Notes: a model not told the origin generated them from the letters alone. A DNA stretch of 64,000 nt from Paenibacillaceae bacterium (GCA_015057705.1 SVDU01000005.1:160304-224303); one strand, 5' to 3'. Numbered from the stretch's first letter, positions 44,814 through 56,204 are shown. Numbers and translations are program-made.

Positions 44814-46106
44814 ATGAAAAAGATAATCCGCGCTGCATGTCTGTCCCTGGCAATCCTGCTTGCTGGGTATTCACTCTGGCTGAATCCCCTGGGCGACACT
44901 TCAGGCGCATCAGTAGAACCGCTGCATATATCATCAAAAGATCAGGGACAAGACTTACATGTCATGGCACTTGGTCCAGGGCTTAACAACCTCTCGCCTT
45001 CTGATGAATTTTCCACCTATCAGTGGGGTTTAAAGAATGACGGCGAATTTCGCCTCATCGAGCTGGTACAGAGATTTAAGTACGTAGATAACCTGTACAG
45101 CGAAGTCAGCAACGGAGGAAACTTATCTATCCCAAAACCAGGGCCTGGAAACTATGAATCTAAAGTTACTCATGCTGTTTCGGGAATCGACATTAACATT
45201 CAACCGGCATGGGCACTCTATGATCAGGCACAAAACAAACGGTCTGTTACTGTGGCAATCATTGATACCGGTATAGATATCAATCATCAGGAACTGCGTA
45301 ATGCAATCTGGACCAACCCGGGAGAGATTGACGGAGACGGCATTGACAACGATGGCAATGGTTATGTGGATGATATTCACGGCTGGAACTTCTATTCAAA
45401 CAATAATAAAGTCTTTTCTGGCAGTGAAGACAGTCACGGTACCCATGCTGCCGGAACCATCAGTGCATCCAGAGGTTCCTATGGAATCGCCGGCATCACC
45501 GATAATAATTACGTTAAAATCATGCCTTTAAAAGCGCTTGGCGGAAAAGAAGGAGTTGGTTCCCCTGATGCTGTTATTAAAGCAATTAAGTATGCCGAGG
45601 AAAAAGGAGCCTCCATCTGTAATCTTAGCATGGGAACAACTGGATACAGCGAAGAACTTGCCCAGACAATGAAGAACTCTCATATGCTTTTTGTAGTCTC
45701 CTGTGGCAACGGAGGGGTATCAGGCCTTGGTTATAATACAGATGTATACCCTGTTTATCCCGCCTCTCTTCCATATGATAATATTATATCTGTGGCTAAC
45801 ATCTTATTTGACGGAACACTGAGTAAGGATTCTAATTACGGAGCTGCAAGTGTGGATATCGCAGCCCCCGGCACCTATATCTTAAGCACCATTCCGGATA
45901 ACTCATATGGATATATGAGTGGAACTTCAATGGCTGCACCTATGGTGACAGGCGTTGCAGCTATGCTCTATTCTTATCGGACTGACATAAGCTTAGGAGA
46001 CGTGAAAAATATCATTTTAAGTTCCAGCAGAAAACTGGATACACTCTCAGGCAAGGTTGTAAGTGGGGGGTTATTAGACGCTTACAGCGCTCTGAACTGG
46101 CACTGA
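44814..46106 (+). CDS. Subtilisin-like serine protease (S8), membrane-tethered or secreted
   Basis: 430 residues. N-terminal hydrophobic segment (CLSLAILLAGYSLWLNPL) as signal or anchor, a prodomain-like region up to ~140, then the S8 catalytic domain with D151 (AIIDTGID), H208 (DSHGTHAAG) and S372 (GTSMAAP). An insertion rich in Asp/Asn/Gly (170-187) resembles a calcium-binding loop. Substrate unknown. Single gene with terminator shared with motB. Confidence 0.93.
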   Translation: MKKIIRAACLSLAILLAGYSLWLNPLGDTSGASVEPLHISSKDQGQDLHVMALGPGLNNLSPSDEFSTYQWGLKNDGEFRLIELVQRFKYVDNLYSEVSNGGNLSIPKPGPGNYESKVTHAVSGIDINIQPAWALYDQAQNKRSVTVAIIDTGIDINHQELRNAIWTNPGEIDGDGIDNDGNGYVDDIHGWNFYSNNNKVFSGSEDSHGTHAAGTISASRGSYGIAGITDNNYVKIMPLKALGGKEGVGSPDAVIKAIKYAEEKGASICNLSMGTTGYSEELAQTMKNSHMLFVVSCGNGGVSGLGYNTDVYPVYPASLPYDNIISVANILFDGTLSKDSNYGAASVDIAAPGTYILSTIPDNSYGYMSGTSMAAPMVTGVAAMLYSYRTDISLGDVKNIILSSSRKLDTLSGKVVSGGLLDAYSALNWH

Positions 46107-46110
46107 TAAA

Positions 46111-46141
46111 AAAACTGCGCAGCGTTTGACTGCGCAGTTTT
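46111..46141. terminator. Bidirectional terminator between the subtilase and motB
   Basis: An 11-bp stem AAAACTGCGCA/TGCGCAGTTTT (46111-46121 with 46131-46141) with T-runs on both strands, serving the converging genes. Confidence 0.9.
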
Positions 46142-46161
46142 TTTACCCCATAGCAGACCCA

Positions 46162-46974
46162 CTATTTGATAAGCGGTTCTTCAAGGTTATTATATTTTGA
46201 ACTAAGAATAATAATATCAATACGTCTGTTCATTGTTCTTCCCTCGGGTGTTGAATTATCAGCTACTGGTTTAAATTCGCCGTACCCTACTGCAATCAGC
46301 TTATTGGGAGGATAATTGCATTTACCGATAAAGAGCTTAACCACATTCACAGCTCTTGCCGTGGAAAGCTCCCAGTTAGAGGGATAAGAGCTTCGGCTGA
46401 TCGGCACATTATCAGTATGACCTTCAATACGTATGAAGTTATCAACCGTGTTCAAAAGACTGGCTACTTCAATTAAAGTATCCTCACTCTGTTTTTTAAT
46501 ATTGGCACTGCCTGAGTCAAAAAGAATGGCATTATTCAGTCTGATGACCAGACCTCTCATATCAATCATGGTTGATACGGACTGATCCATGCCTTCGTCA
46601 TGCAGCCTGGTATCAATTTCACCCTTCAGAGTTTCCAGTTTTTTTAGTTCATATTCACCTAAAAAGCTTTCCAACTCGCTTTTGGTCTCAATATTTAAAG
46701 GTCCGCCCACTGGAGAAGCATCAGATGGTGTACTGCTTTCAAGAGGGTCAGCTCCACCCGAGCCGGAGCCGGAGCCTTTACCATTATAATCTTTGTTCAT
46801 CATAGAAGAAGAAAATTCCTGAGAAATCTGCTGCGCTTTTTGGGCATCAATTTTGCTGACAGCAAAAAGAACGATGAAAACTGCCAACAGCAACGTCATC
46901 AAATCTGAATACGGCAAAAGCCATGCCTCTCCAGCCTCCTCTTCCTGATGTTCCTGCTCTCTCTTTTTTGACAT
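46162..46974 (-). CDS. motB: Flagellar motor stator protein MotB
   Basis: 270 residues. One membrane helix (about 25-42) with the proton-binding aspartate D24 in PYSDLM. A Gly/Ser-rich linker (66-80) leads to a C-terminal OmpA-like peptidoglycan-binding domain (IRIEGHTDNVPI, SxxRAxxVV). Paired with motA, 11 bp apart. No other flagellar genes nearby. Confidence 0.96.
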   Translation of the reverse strand: MSKKREQEHQEEEAGEAWLLPYSDLMTLLLAVFIVLFAVSKIDAQKAQQISQEFSSSMMNKDYNGKGSGSGSGGADPLESSTPSDASPVGGPLNIETKSELESFLGEYELKKLETLKGEIDTRLHDEGMDQSVSTMIDMRGLVIRLNNAILFDSGSANIKKQSEDTLIEVASLLNTVDNFIRIEGHTDNVPISRSSYPSNWELSTARAVNVVKLFIGKCNYPPNKLIAVGYGEFKPVADNSTPEGRTMNRRIDIIILSSKYNNLEEPLIK

Positions 46975-46985
46975 ATGTAATCACC

Positions 46986-47774
46986 CTATTCCTTTTTATT
47001 CTGCTGCGCTTCAATCTTCTTCTGCTTATATTTAGGAAGGGAAGCAAGTAATTTCTCCCGGAGTACAAAGGGAGAATCCCCATGCTGCATGGATATAATA
47101 CCTTTTAGGATGATCTCTTTCGCCATAACTTCCTGCTGGCTTTTTACTTTCAGTTTTTTCGCAAATGGATTCCATAAAACATATCCGGTAAAGATACCAA
47201 GTATGGTTGCGATAAACGCGGCAGCAATCGCTTCCGCCATTCGTTCCGTATCATTGATTGAGGACATGGCAGCAATCAAACCAAAAACCGCACCCAAAAC
47301 ACCCAGGGTAGGCGCATAGGTACCGGCAGATGAAAAAATGCTGGCATTAATTTCATGGCGTTTTTCCATGGCACTGATTTCTGTTTCCAGAATATCCTCG
47401 ATAACTTCTTCCCCTGATCCATCAACAAGTAAACGGATTCCTTTTTTTAAAAATGGATCTTCCAGTTCTTCAGCCTTTGCCTCCAGGGATAATAATCCTT
47501 CTGAACGCGCTTTCTTTGCCAGTTCATACATCAGTTCTATCATTTCGGCTTCTGACTGCCCCTTTTTCTTTGTAAACAGGATCCTGAAAAGGGACCCGAT
47601 GACTTTAACATTCTCTCCAGGAAATGAATTCAAAATTGTGGCAACCGTTCCGACAACAATAACAAAAAATGCCGCAGGATTTAAAAGTACAGCAAAATCA
47701 ATGTGTTTAAATATCATTGCGCCGACAACAGCTATAATACCGATTATAACGCCCAGTATGGTTGTAATTTCCAT
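46986..47774 (-). CDS. motA: Flagellar motor stator protein MotA
   Basis: 262 residues, four membrane segments (about 4-22, 28-46, 148-166, 182-202). PGENVKVIGSLFRILF and the PTLGVLGAVFGLIAAM region match MotA. Forms the ion channel with MotB that drives flagellar rotation. Ends in a KKE-rich tail. Confidence 0.96.
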   Translation of the reverse strand: MEITTILGVIIGIIAVVGAMIFKHIDFAVLLNPAAFFVIVVGTVATILNSFPGENVKVIGSLFRILFTKKKGQSEAEMIELMYELAKKARSEGLLSLEAKAEELEDPFLKKGIRLLVDGSGEEVIEDILETEISAMEKRHEINASIFSSAGTYAPTLGVLGAVFGLIAAMSSINDTERMAEAIAAAFIATILGIFTGYVLWNPFAKKLKVKSQQEVMAKEIILKGIISMQHGDSPFVLREKLLASLPKYKQKKIEAQQNKKE

Positions 47775-47901
47775 ATGTTCTCCTTTGTGTAAAAATATTA
47801 GATGAATTCCGGATTCAGCAAATCCAATGTATAAGACTTTTTATAGTATAATATATTTGCAGTCACTCTTGTGTTTCATAATTGTTAAGATCTCAATACT
47901 C

Positions 47902-47932
47902 AAAAAGGCTGTCATGAATTTTCATGACAACC
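47902..47932 (-). terminator. Terminator of the DUF5722-like gene
   Basis: A 12-bp stem with one G-U pair (47907-47918 with 47921-47932), then TTTTT on the minus strand. Confidence 0.85.
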
Positions 47933-47939
47933 TTTCATT

Positions 47940-49613
47940 TTATTTCTCTAATGATCTCCATTTGAAATTAGGAACCACGTCGGACCATTTCTGTATTCCA
48001 ATAATGGATTTAGCAAACTCCGTAGTCTCCAAAGTACTCTTTTTCTTATCAATATCGTGGAACACCTGCCAGATCTTGCGTCGTTTCGTTGCCACAATAT
48101 CGTCTCCCTTATTCATATCACAAGCCCAAAGTCCGAAGGCCAGACCGCTTCTTACTTCCAGCGGAGCGTCGACCTGACGGCTTAAGATATAAGCATCGAT
48201 ATAAGGGTTACTGTCAACCATGTAATAGGAGTAAGCATATGCCGCAGCCTGTACCTGGGATACGTCCTGTCCTGACTGGGTTCTTGCCGTAAATCCCTGT
48301 TCCGTCAGAATAATATGTCTCACCTGTCCAGTTGGCGATTTCAGACTGTCCTGAGCCATATAATCAGTAAGAGTGGTTAAATTCTTAAAATTAATTACCG
48401 GAGAATTAAAATCGTTCTTAATTAATCCCGTTTTATCATCATCCCAGAATTCCGGCTCTGTCATAGGGCACGGATATGGGTGATAAGATAATCCCCAGTC
48501 CATCTGTCCCTGTTGGTTAGCAATGGAATTAAATGTATCAACGATCTGTCTGCCGCCGTATTTCAGCTTATTATCAATCTCATTATTCCAGTTATAATCC
48601 AGGGAATAATATACTCTGTCATTGGCACTGGTGCTCTTGATCGCAGTGTAGAATACACGGAACGCATTCTGGTATACCTGGACATAACTGGTTAAATCCC
48701 TTGCCCCTACATAGTTCCACTGCTGATTGTTAATTTCATTTCCAATAATCCAGTTGGATATCTTCCCATGATTAGGATTGGAGCCGTTATAACGTTCTGC
48801 CAGAAATGACGCAGTCGCTCTTGTCTGTTCAAAGCCTTCCGGTGTTGCAGTATTGAATAAGTAGTAAAATGCATTGGAATTTTTCTTAGTGCCAGGATAA
48901 ATCAGATCCGGCGTTGACGGATTCCAGCCATTCAAAATAATTGCAGTTACAGTCATGCCTTTTCCTGACAGAGCACTAATGGTATCGTCATAACCCTTAA
49001 TAACATTAGCATCAAAATGATAGGTCTTGCCATCATACTGATAATCAATTCCCTGACCCAGAATCTGATGGAATGAAATATTCGTTGCAACATGCTTCAC
49101 TCCTAGTTCAAATGCGTCTCCCAGCATGTTAAGTTCAATGTTCAGGCCCTTTTTGGTAAGAGGATCATTGAATTTGCTTTTATTTGCTGCCACTGCCTCC
49201 GGGTTTGTTATGTAATGAGGTTTGCTCACAGGTATGTACTTGTTCCCATCCCAGACTGCCACTACAAATCTGCTGTAGAGTCGATCCTGTAATGTGTTGC
49301 GGTTCAATGAAAAAGTGAATGCGGCTGAATCTCCCAAAGATGCTTTTGCTGCATAATCAGTTCTTCCTTCCAGGCTGTTTTGATAGGGCTGAAGCTCTAC
49401 CAGATAAAGTACACCATCCGTTCCCTGAGCTGGTGCATGATTTGATACCTTAACTGTTACGCTGGTTAAATCAGAATTAACGAGACAAGACTGAATTACA
49501 GCCTGATCATCGGAAAACACTTCATCCGCTAACGAAACAAAAGCAGAGGCACAGCATAAAAATCCAGCTGCCAAAAGTCCGGTAAAGACTCTGCCTAATT
49601 TTATTTTTTTCAT
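47940..49613 (-). CDS. Secreted DUF5722-like TIM-barrel hydrolase
   Basis: 557 residues. Signal peptide (KLGRVFTGLLAAGFLCCASA) with cleavage near SLAD. A beta-rich module (35-140) leads to a TIM-barrel-like catalytic part with E293 (IGNEIN) and E438 (LTEQG), positioned as a clan GH-A acid/base and nucleophile. The domain matches what I recall of DUF5722. Substrate unknown, presumably an extracellular polysaccharide. Single gene. Confidence 0.75.
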   Translation of the reverse strand: MKKIKLGRVFTGLLAAGFLCCASAFVSLADEVFSDDQAVIQSCLVNSDLTSVTVKVSNHAPAQGTDGVLYLVELQPYQNSLEGRTDYAAKASLGDSAAFTFSLNRNTLQDRLYSRFVVAVWDGNKYIPVSKPHYITNPEAVAANKSKFNDPLTKKGLNIELNMLGDAFELGVKHVATNISFHQILGQGIDYQYDGKTYHFDANVIKGYDDTISALSGKGMTVTAIILNGWNPSTPDLIYPGTKKNSNAFYYLFNTATPEGFEQTRATASFLAERYNGSNPNHGKISNWIIGNEINNQQWNYVGARDLTSYVQVYQNAFRVFYTAIKSTSANDRVYYSLDYNWNNEIDNKLKYGGRQIVDTFNSIANQQGQMDWGLSYHPYPCPMTEPEFWDDDKTGLIKNDFNSPVINFKNLTTLTDYMAQDSLKSPTGQVRHIILTEQGFTARTQSGQDVSQVQAAAYAYSYYMVDSNPYIDAYILSRQVDAPLEVRSGLAFGLWACDMNKGDDIVATKRRKIWQVFHDIDKKKSTLETTEFAKSIIGIQKWSDVVPNFKWRSLEK

Positions 49614-49756
49614 CTTCGCATTCCCTCCATGCAGTCATTTTCAGATACCCTACCATGATACCTAATTTCCCTCATTTTTACAATAACGTTTTTATTACGT
49701 ATTTGTAATAAAACCTTAAGGGGGATAAATGCGTACATCTTATTATGGCTCTTAAT

Positions 49757-49802
49757 AAGAAAAAAAAGCCGAAACCCTTATAAACAAAGGGCTCGGCTTT
49801 TC
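49757..49802 (-). terminator. Terminator of the str operon / tuf
   Basis: Interrupted stem AAAGCCGA..CCCTT / AAGGG..TCGGCTTT (about 49765-49800), then a T-run on the minus strand, just past tuf. Confidence 0.9.
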
Positions 49803-49809
49803 AATTTAA

Positions 49810-51003
49810 TTATTCGATGATAGTAGCAACTCTACCTGAACCTACAGTACGTCCGCCTTCACGAATAGCGAAACGAAGACCCTGCTCCATAGCGATTGGG
49901 TGGATCAGTTCAACAGACATTTCTACGTTATCACCAGGCATACACATCTCTGTGCCAGCTGGTAAATCGCAAACACCAGTAACGTCAGTTGTTCTGAAGT
50001 AGAACTGAGGTCTGTAGTTGTTGAAGAAAGGAGTATGACGTCCACCTTCATCTTTTGTCAGAACGTAAACCTGAGCTGTAAATTTCTTATGGCATTTTAC
50101 AGAACCTGGTTTAACAAGACACTGTCCTCTTTCGATTTCAGTTCTCTGAACACCACGAAGTAATGCACCGATGTTATCACCAGCCTGAGCTTCGTCAAGT
50201 AACTTACGGAACATCTCGATACCAGTTACAACAACTTTACGTGTTTCTTCATGGATACCGATGATTTCAACTTCGTCAGATACATGTAATGTACCACGCT
50301 CTACTCTACCAGTAGCAACAGTACCACGACCTGTGATTGAGAAAACGTCCTCGATAGGCATTAAGAATGGCTTATCTGTTTCACGAACTGGATCTGGAAC
50401 CCAGCTGTCTACTGCAGCCATTAATTCAAGAACTTTATCGCCCCAAACGCCTGTAGGATCTTCAAGAGCCTTTAAAGCAGAACCCTGGATGATTGGTGTA
50501 TCATCGCCTGGGAATTCATACTCGTTTAACAGCTCACGGATTTCCATGTCTACTAACTCAAGTAACTCAGCATCGTCAACCATATCACATTTGTTCATGA
50601 ATACAACGATGTAAGGAACGCCTACCTGACGAGAAAGCAGGATGTGCTCTCTTGTCTGAGCCATAACACCATCGGTAGCAGCTACAACTAAGATAGCGCC
50701 ATCCATCTGAGCAGCACCAGTGATCATGTTCTTAACGTAGTCAGCATGTCCTGGGCAGTCAACGTGTGCATAGTGTCTTTTCTCTGTCTCATACTCAACG
50801 TGAGAAGTAGAGATAGTGATTCCACGCTCTCTCTCTTCTGGAGCCTTATCGATGTTCTCGAAAGCTACTGCCTGTCCAGTACCTAATCTCTCATGAAGTG
50901 TCTTTGTGATAGCAGCTGTTAAAGTTGTTTTACCGTGGTCAACGTGACCGATGGTACCGATGTTACAATGGGTTTTGTTTCTTTCAAACTTAGCTTTAGC
51001 CAT
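49810..51003 (-). CDS. tuf: Translation elongation factor Tu
   Basis: 397 residues. P-loop GHVDHGKTT (18-26), DCPGHADY switch, NKCD and the three-domain EF-Tu fold. Brings aminoacyl-tRNA to the ribosome. Behind fusA with its own promoter (51067-51095). Confidence 0.99.
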   Translation of the reverse strand: MAKAKFERNKTHCNIGTIGHVDHGKTTLTAAITKTLHERLGTGQAVAFENIDKAPEERERGITISTSHVEYETEKRHYAHVDCPGHADYVKNMITGAAQMDGAILVVAATDGVMAQTREHILLSRQVGVPYIVVFMNKCDMVDDAELLELVDMEIRELLNEYEFPGDDTPIIQGSALKALEDPTGVWGDKVLELMAAVDSWVPDPVRETDKPFLMPIEDVFSITGRGTVATGRVERGTLHVSDEVEIIGIHEETRKVVVTGIEMFRKLLDEAQAGDNIGALLRGVQRTEIERGQCLVKPGSVKCHKKFTAQVYVLTKDEGGRHTPFFNNYRPQFYFRTTDVTGVCDLPAGTEMCMPGDNVEMSVELIHPIAMEQGLRFAIREGGRTVGSGRVATIIE

Positions 51004-51066
51004 TTTATAACGTCCTCCTTAATTTATGCTCATTTAGAGCTATCATTTTATGTTAGGCTGTTTTTT

Positions 51067-51095
51067 ATTATATGCTATTTGTGCACTATTTTCAA
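51067..51095 (-). promoter_or_regulatory. Separate tuf promoter
   Basis: -35 TTGAAA (51090-51095), 17-bp spacer, -10 TATAAT (51067-51072), between fusA and tuf. Confidence 0.8.
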
Positions 51096-51106
51096 GCCTA
51101 TTTGAG

Positions 51107-51138
51107 GGATTCCGGGCGGACTTCACAGCCCGGAATCC
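51107..51138 (-). repeat. Strong hairpin after fusA
   Basis: A perfect 11-bp GC-rich stem GGATTCCGGGC/GCCCGGAATCC (51107-51117 with 51128-51138) with a 10-nt loop, followed by CTCAAATAGG, not T-rich. It may pause or partly terminate before tuf or protect the 3' end of the upstream mRNA. Confidence 0.6.
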
Positions 51139-51156
51139 AGTGGAACCTGTTAGGAA

Positions 51157-53277
51157 TTATTTGCCCTTTTTCTCTGTAAGAACTTTTTCCTGGATATTCT
51201 TCGGTACCTGCTCATATTTCTCAAAGAACATAGAGAAGTTACCACGACCCTGTGTTCTGGATCGTAAATCTGTGGAATAACCAAACATCTCGGAAAGCGG
51301 AACGTATGCTTTGATCATCTTACCGCCGCCGATATCTTCCATACCTTCGATACGGCCACGACGGGAGTTGATATCACCGATAACGTCGCCCATGTAATCT
51401 TCCGGCATAGTTACTTCCACTTTCATGATCGGCTCAAGAAGAATGGAACCGCCCTTGTTCATCGCATCCTTAAATGCCATAGAACCGGCAATGTGGAATG
51501 CCATTTCACTGGAATCGACTTCATGGTAAGAACCGTCGTATACAGTAGCTTTTACACCTACTACAGGGAATCCGCCAAGAATACCAGCTTTGGTTGCTTC
51601 CTCAATACCTTCCCCAACTGCAGGAATGTACTCTTTCGGAATAGAACCGCCGACAACAGCTGACTCGAACTTGAACAGTTCTTCGCCGTTGGCATCCATA
51701 GGCTCAAAGCGAACCTTACAGTGACCATACTGACCACGTCCACCAGACTGTTTTGCATACTTGCTGTCAACATCAACTGGCTTTGTAAAGGTTTCTTTGT
51801 AAGCAACCTGAGGAGCACCTACGTTTGCTTCTACGTTAAACTCACGAAGCAGACGGTCAACGATGATCTCAAGGTGAAGCTCACCCATACCGGAAATGAT
51901 AACCTGACCAGTTTCCTGGTTGGTCTTTGCACGGAATGTAGGATCTTCTTCAGCAAGCTTTGCCAAAGCTTCGCCCATCTTGCCCTGACCAGCTTTGGTC
52001 TTTGGCTCGATAGCGATATCGATAACTGGCTCTGGGAATTCCATGGATTCAAGAATTACCGGATGCTGTTCATCACAGATGGTATCACCAGTTGTAGTAA
52101 CTTTGAAACCTACAGCTGCTGCGATATCACCAGAATATACTTTGTCTAACTCACTTCTCTTGTTAGCATGCATCTGAAGGATACGTCCAACACGCTCTTT
52201 TTTGCCTTTTGTTGCATTCAGTACATAAGAACCGGAATTCATAATACCGGAATATACACGGAAGAACGCAAGCTTTCCAACGAACGGGTCAGTCATGATC
52301 TTAAATGCAAGTGCTGAGAACGGTTCTTCATCAGAAGAATGACGTTCAATTTCATTGCCATCCATATCAACACCCTTAATAGAAGGAATGTCAGTAGGAG
52401 CTGGCATAAATTCAAGAATTGCATCAAGGAGTCTCTGAACGCCTTTGTTTCTGTACGCGCTTCCGCAGCATACAGGAATGGCTCTACAGTCACAGGTTGC
52501 AGTTCTTAAACCTTTCTTTAATTCTTCAGTAGAAGGCTCTTCACCCTCTAAGAACTGCATCATCAGATCATCGTCTAATTCGCAGATCTTCTCTACTAAC
52601 TCTCCATGGTAAAGTTCAGCATCGTCTTTCATATCCTCAGGGATATCAGTAACGGTGATGTCATCACCCTTGTCATCGTTGTAGATATAAGCTTTCATCT
52701 CAAACAGATCGATAATTCCCTTGAATTCATCTTCTGCTCCGATTGGAAGCTGGATGCAGATTGCATTCTTACCAAGACGAGTCTTGATCTGCTCTACTGC
52801 ACCGAAAAAGTTTGCACCCATGATATCCATCTTGTTGATGAATGCCATACGGGGTACGTTGTAGGTATCAGCCTGACGCCATACGTTCTCGGACTGTGGT
52901 TCAACACCGCCCTTAGCACAGAATACGCCAACTGCACCGTCAAGCACTCGAAGGGAGCGCTCTACTTCAACAGTAAAGTCAACGTGTCCTGGAGTATCAA
53001 TGATATTGATACGATGCTCTAACGCACCTGGTTTAACCTTGGTGTTCTCGTGCATGGTCCAGTGGCATGTTGTAGCAGCTGAAGTAATTGTGATACCTCT
53101 TTCCTGTTCCTGCTCCATCCAGTCCATGGTTGCAGTACCTTCATGAGTATCACCGATTTTGTAGTTTACACCAGTATAATAGAGGATACGCTCGGTTAAT
53201 GTAGTCTTACCTGCATCAATGTGGGCCATAATACCAATATTTCTGGTTCTTTCCAATGGATATTCTCTTCCAGCCAA
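51157..53277 (-). CDS. fusA: Translation elongation factor G
   Basis: 706 residues. GTPase motifs [14 protein letters not shown] and NKMD near the N terminus; domains II-V follow with [15 protein letters not shown] and the C-terminal RGRIEGMED. Drives translocation. 15 bp after rpsG. Confidence 0.99.
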   Translation of the reverse strand: MAGREYPLERTRNIGIMAHIDAGKTTLTERILYYTGVNYKIGDTHEGTATMDWMEQEQERGITITSAATTCHWTMHENTKVKPGALEHRINIIDTPGHVDFTVEVERSLRVLDGAVGVFCAKGGVEPQSENVWRQADTYNVPRMAFINKMDIMGANFFGAVEQIKTRLGKNAICIQLPIGAEDEFKGIIDLFEMKAYIYNDDKGDDITVTDIPEDMKDDAELYHGELVEKICELDDDLMMQFLEGEEPSTEELKKGLRTATCDCRAIPVCCGSAYRNKGVQRLLDAILEFMPAPTDIPSIKGVDMDGNEIERHSSDEEPFSALAFKIMTDPFVGKLAFFRVYSGIMNSGSYVLNATKGKKERVGRILQMHANKRSELDKVYSGDIAAAVGFKVTTTGDTICDEQHPVILESMEFPEPVIDIAIEPKTKAGQGKMGEALAKLAEEDPTFRAKTNQETGQVIISGMGELHLEIIVDRLLREFNVEANVGAPQVAYKETFTKPVDVDSKYAKQSGGRGQYGHCKVRFEPMDANGEELFKFESAVVGGSIPKEYIPAVGEGIEEATKAGILGGFPVVGVKATVYDGSYHEVDSSEMAFHIAGSMAFKDAMNKGGSILLEPIMKVEVTMPEDYMGDVIGDINSRRGRIEGMEDIGGGKMIKAYVPLSEMFGYSTDLRSRTQGRGNFSMFFEKYEQVPKNIQEKVLTEKKGK

Positions 53278-53292
53278 AGCTTTTTCCTCCTA

Positions 53293-53940
<648 letters not shown>

Positions 53941-54360
53941 TTACTTTTTGTCTTTAGGTCTCTTAGCACCGTATTTGGAACGAGCCTGTCTTCTGTTCGC
54001 TACTCCTGCAGTATCCAGTGTACCTCTAACGATATGATATCTGGTACCTGGTAAATCTTTTACTCTACCGCCACGAATTAAAACAACGCTATGCTCCTGA
54101 AGGTTGTGACCCTCACCTGGGATGTAGCTTGTTACTTCGATTCCGTTTGAAAGACGAACTCTGGCGATCTTTCTGAGAGCAGAGTTAGGTTTCTTAGGGG
54201 TTGCAGTTTTTACTGCTGTACAAACGCCTCTCTTCTGAGGAGCAGAAATGTCAGTCGCCTTCTTCTGTAAAGAGTTATAACCCTTCTGCAAAGCTGGTGC
54301 TGTAGATTTCTTAACGCCTGTCTGTCTACCCTTTCTTACTAACTGATTAAATGTTGGCAT
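53941..54360 (-). CDS. rpsL: 30S ribosomal protein S12
   Basis: 139 residues; [12 protein letters not shown] start, [20 protein letters not shown] with the streptomycin-related lysine (wild type appears as PKKPNSA), and [14 protein letters not shown]. Start: GGAGG 8 nt before ATG at 54360. First gene of the str operon. Confidence 0.99.
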   Translation of the reverse strand: MPTFNQLVRKGRQTGVKKSTAPALQKGYNSLQKKATDISAPQKRGVCTAVKTATPKKPNSALRKIARVRLSNGIEVTSYIPGEGHNLQEHSVVLIRGGRVKDLPGTRYHIVRGTLDTAGVANRRQARSKYGAKRPKDKK

Positions 54361-54451
54361 TCCATTCACCTCCTGTGATATTGTCTGTGGTTGCTGTCAT
54401 CTTCAGCTTAATTTATGCACAAAAACATGACGCGTTTATGCACGCCTAATT

Positions 54452-54480
54452 ATTATATACACATTGTTTTTTTTTGTCAA
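54452..54480 (-). promoter_or_regulatory. Perfect consensus promoter of the str operon
   Basis: -35 TTGACA (54475-54480), 17-bp spacer, -10 TATAAT (54452-54457), minus strand. The IS element begins only about 27-33 bp upstream of the -35. Confidence 0.93.
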
Positions 54481-54493
54481 GGTTTTCTTTTTT

Positions 54494-54506
54494 AGATATA
54501 ATTGCA
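54494..54506 (+). repeat. 13-bp direct repeat, left flank of IS element
   Basis: AGATATAATTGCA at 54494-54506 is repeated exactly at 56205-56217 on the other side of the element. This is the likely target-site duplication, or a pre-existing repeat. Confidence 0.75.
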
Positions 54507-54512
54507 TGAGAA

Positions 54513-56198
54513 TTGAAAAAGTAAATTCCACTCCCACTTACCCAGGTAGAGTTTACCTCTGCACAGTTTATATTTACTCTTTCATATATACATGGTATCT
54601 TTATAACTCCTTCTGACAGCAGTAGAAGGAGATTTTATGAGTAAATATATTCCTGGTAACCAGAAGCATCTCACTCTGAAGGATCGTGTTTTTATTGAGA
54701 ACTCTTTAAATCAAAATCATACATTTAAAGATATCGCAAAATACCTGTGCAAAGATCCAACCACCATCTCTAAAGAGGTTAAGGCCAGACGTTCCTCTGA
54801 CTGGTATCATAAAGGCACTTTTTACAATGCTAAGAACTTCTGTATTCACAGGTTTAACTGTCGAAAAGTAAATGTCTGCAAAAAGATTCTTGTATGCGGG
54901 GTTAAATGTGTTTCCTGCCCGACCTGTAATCAAACCTGTCGGGATTTTGTGAAGGAACGCTGCACCCGACTGGATAAGGCTCCCTACGTTTGCAATGGCT
55001 GCGACAAGAAGATCTCTCACTGTACCATTGCTCACAAATACACATACAATGCACGATTTGCCGACCGCAAATATCATGAGTTACTCAGCAATTCCAGAAC
55101 CGGTATCTGCATGACAAAGCACGAACTGCATCATAAAGATATGATTGTTACTCCTCTGATTGAGCAGGGGCAGTCCCCCTATCAGATCTCCGTAAATCAT
55201 CCGGAACTGGATATGTCCGTCCGCACAATCTATACCTACATTGACAAGGGGCTATTCTCTTCCAGAAATGTAGATTTAAAGCGTAAACCTAAGTTTAAGC
55301 CGAGAAAATGTCACAAGTCACAGATCACAGATCGCTCTGTTTTTGTCAACAGAACCTATCTTGATTTTCAGTCCTTGGACCTTGAATACTTTGCAGAAAT
55401 GGACACGGTTCATTCTTCCCGTGAATCTAAAAAGACTCTGCTGACGTTCTACTTTACCAGGGAAAAACTTTTTCTTGCATTCTTAATGAACCGATGCACA
55501 AAAGGCGCCGTACGGATTGTATTTGATCATCTTGAGAAACGACTGGGAACCTATGAATTCGTTTCCTTATTCGAATACTTATTAACTGACCGTGGCACCG
55601 AATTTGGCGATCCAGTAAGCCTGGAAACTGGGATTAGTGAAATTCAACGCTGTAATCTCTACTACTGTGATCCAATGCATAGCGGCCAGAAGGGGGGCGT
55701 TGAAAATGTTCATACCATGCTTCGCATGGTGCTTCCAAAAGGAACCAGCTTTGAGTTTCTAACTCAATGGGACGTGAATCTGATTGTTAATCATATCAAT
55801 TCCACACCACGGGAAAGTCTGGGTGGCAAGACGCCATATAATCTGGCTCTAGAATCATTTGGGGAAGACACCTTAAAAGCACTTCAGCTTAGGCGCATTG
55901 TCCCTGATGAGGTCAATCTGACACCTAAGCTGATTCGCTACAACCGTTAACTAACTTACTTAAATCTGCTGTCGGACTGGAAGTAAACTTTTCACATTTT
56001 TTGAATGTGGCCGGTGGAATTTAGTCTAGCACACGAAACTCCAGTGGCCTGTTTACTGTGCCCTGAAACATAAATTTTTGTAAGAAGTTAGCTTAATTAT
56101 AGCAGAAATCTTAGAATAGTGCGCAAAAACCTCTACCATTTACGACAACTTTTAAAGGGTGGTGGAATTTAGTCCTGCACTGGAATTTACTTTTTCAA
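54513..56198 (+). mobile_element. IS30-family insertion sequence
   Basis: Perfect 18-bp terminal inverted repeats TTGAAAAAGTAAATTCCA (54513-54530, inverted at 56181-56198). The ends may extend six less-conserved bases each side to the 13-bp direct repeats (54507-56204). It contains one intact transposase. Near the right end a 20-bp motif GGTGGAATTTAGTC(T/C)(A/T)GCAC occurs twice in direct orientation (56013-56032, 56161-56180), with a weaker copy at the left (54545-54564). Confidence 0.9.
54637..55950 (+). CDS. IS30-family transposase
   Basis: 437 residues. N-terminal helix-turn-helix (about 28-50, KDIAKYLCKDPTTISKEV), a Cys-rich segment with several CxxC pairs (68-128) that likely binds zinc, and the DDE catalytic domain with D255 (EMDTV), D317 (LTDRG) and E355 (GGVEN). 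Full length, no stop or frameshift, so the element may be active. RBS AGAAGGAG precedes the ATG. Confidence 0.93.
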   Translation: MSKYIPGNQKHLTLKDRVFIENSLNQNHTFKDIAKYLCKDPTTISKEVKARRSSDWYHKGTFYNAKNFCIHRFNCRKVNVCKKILVCGVKCVSCPTCNQTCRDFVKERCTRLDKAPYVCNGCDKKISHCTIAHKYTYNARFADRKYHELLSNSRTGICMTKHELHHKDMIVTPLIEQGQSPYQISVNHPELDMSVRTIYTYIDKGLFSSRNVDLKRKPKFKPRKCHKSQITDRSVFVNRTYLDFQSLDLEYFAEMDTVHSSRESKKTLLTFYFTREKLFLAFLMNRCTKGAVRIVFDHLEKRLGTYEFVSLFEYLLTDRGTEFGDPVSLETGISEIQRCNLYYCDPMHSGQKGGVENVHTMLRMVLPKGTSFEFLTQWDVNLIVNHINSTPRESLGGKTPYNLALESFGEDTLKALQLRRIVPDEVNLTPKLIRYNR

Positions 56199-56204
56199 GT
56201 CAGC

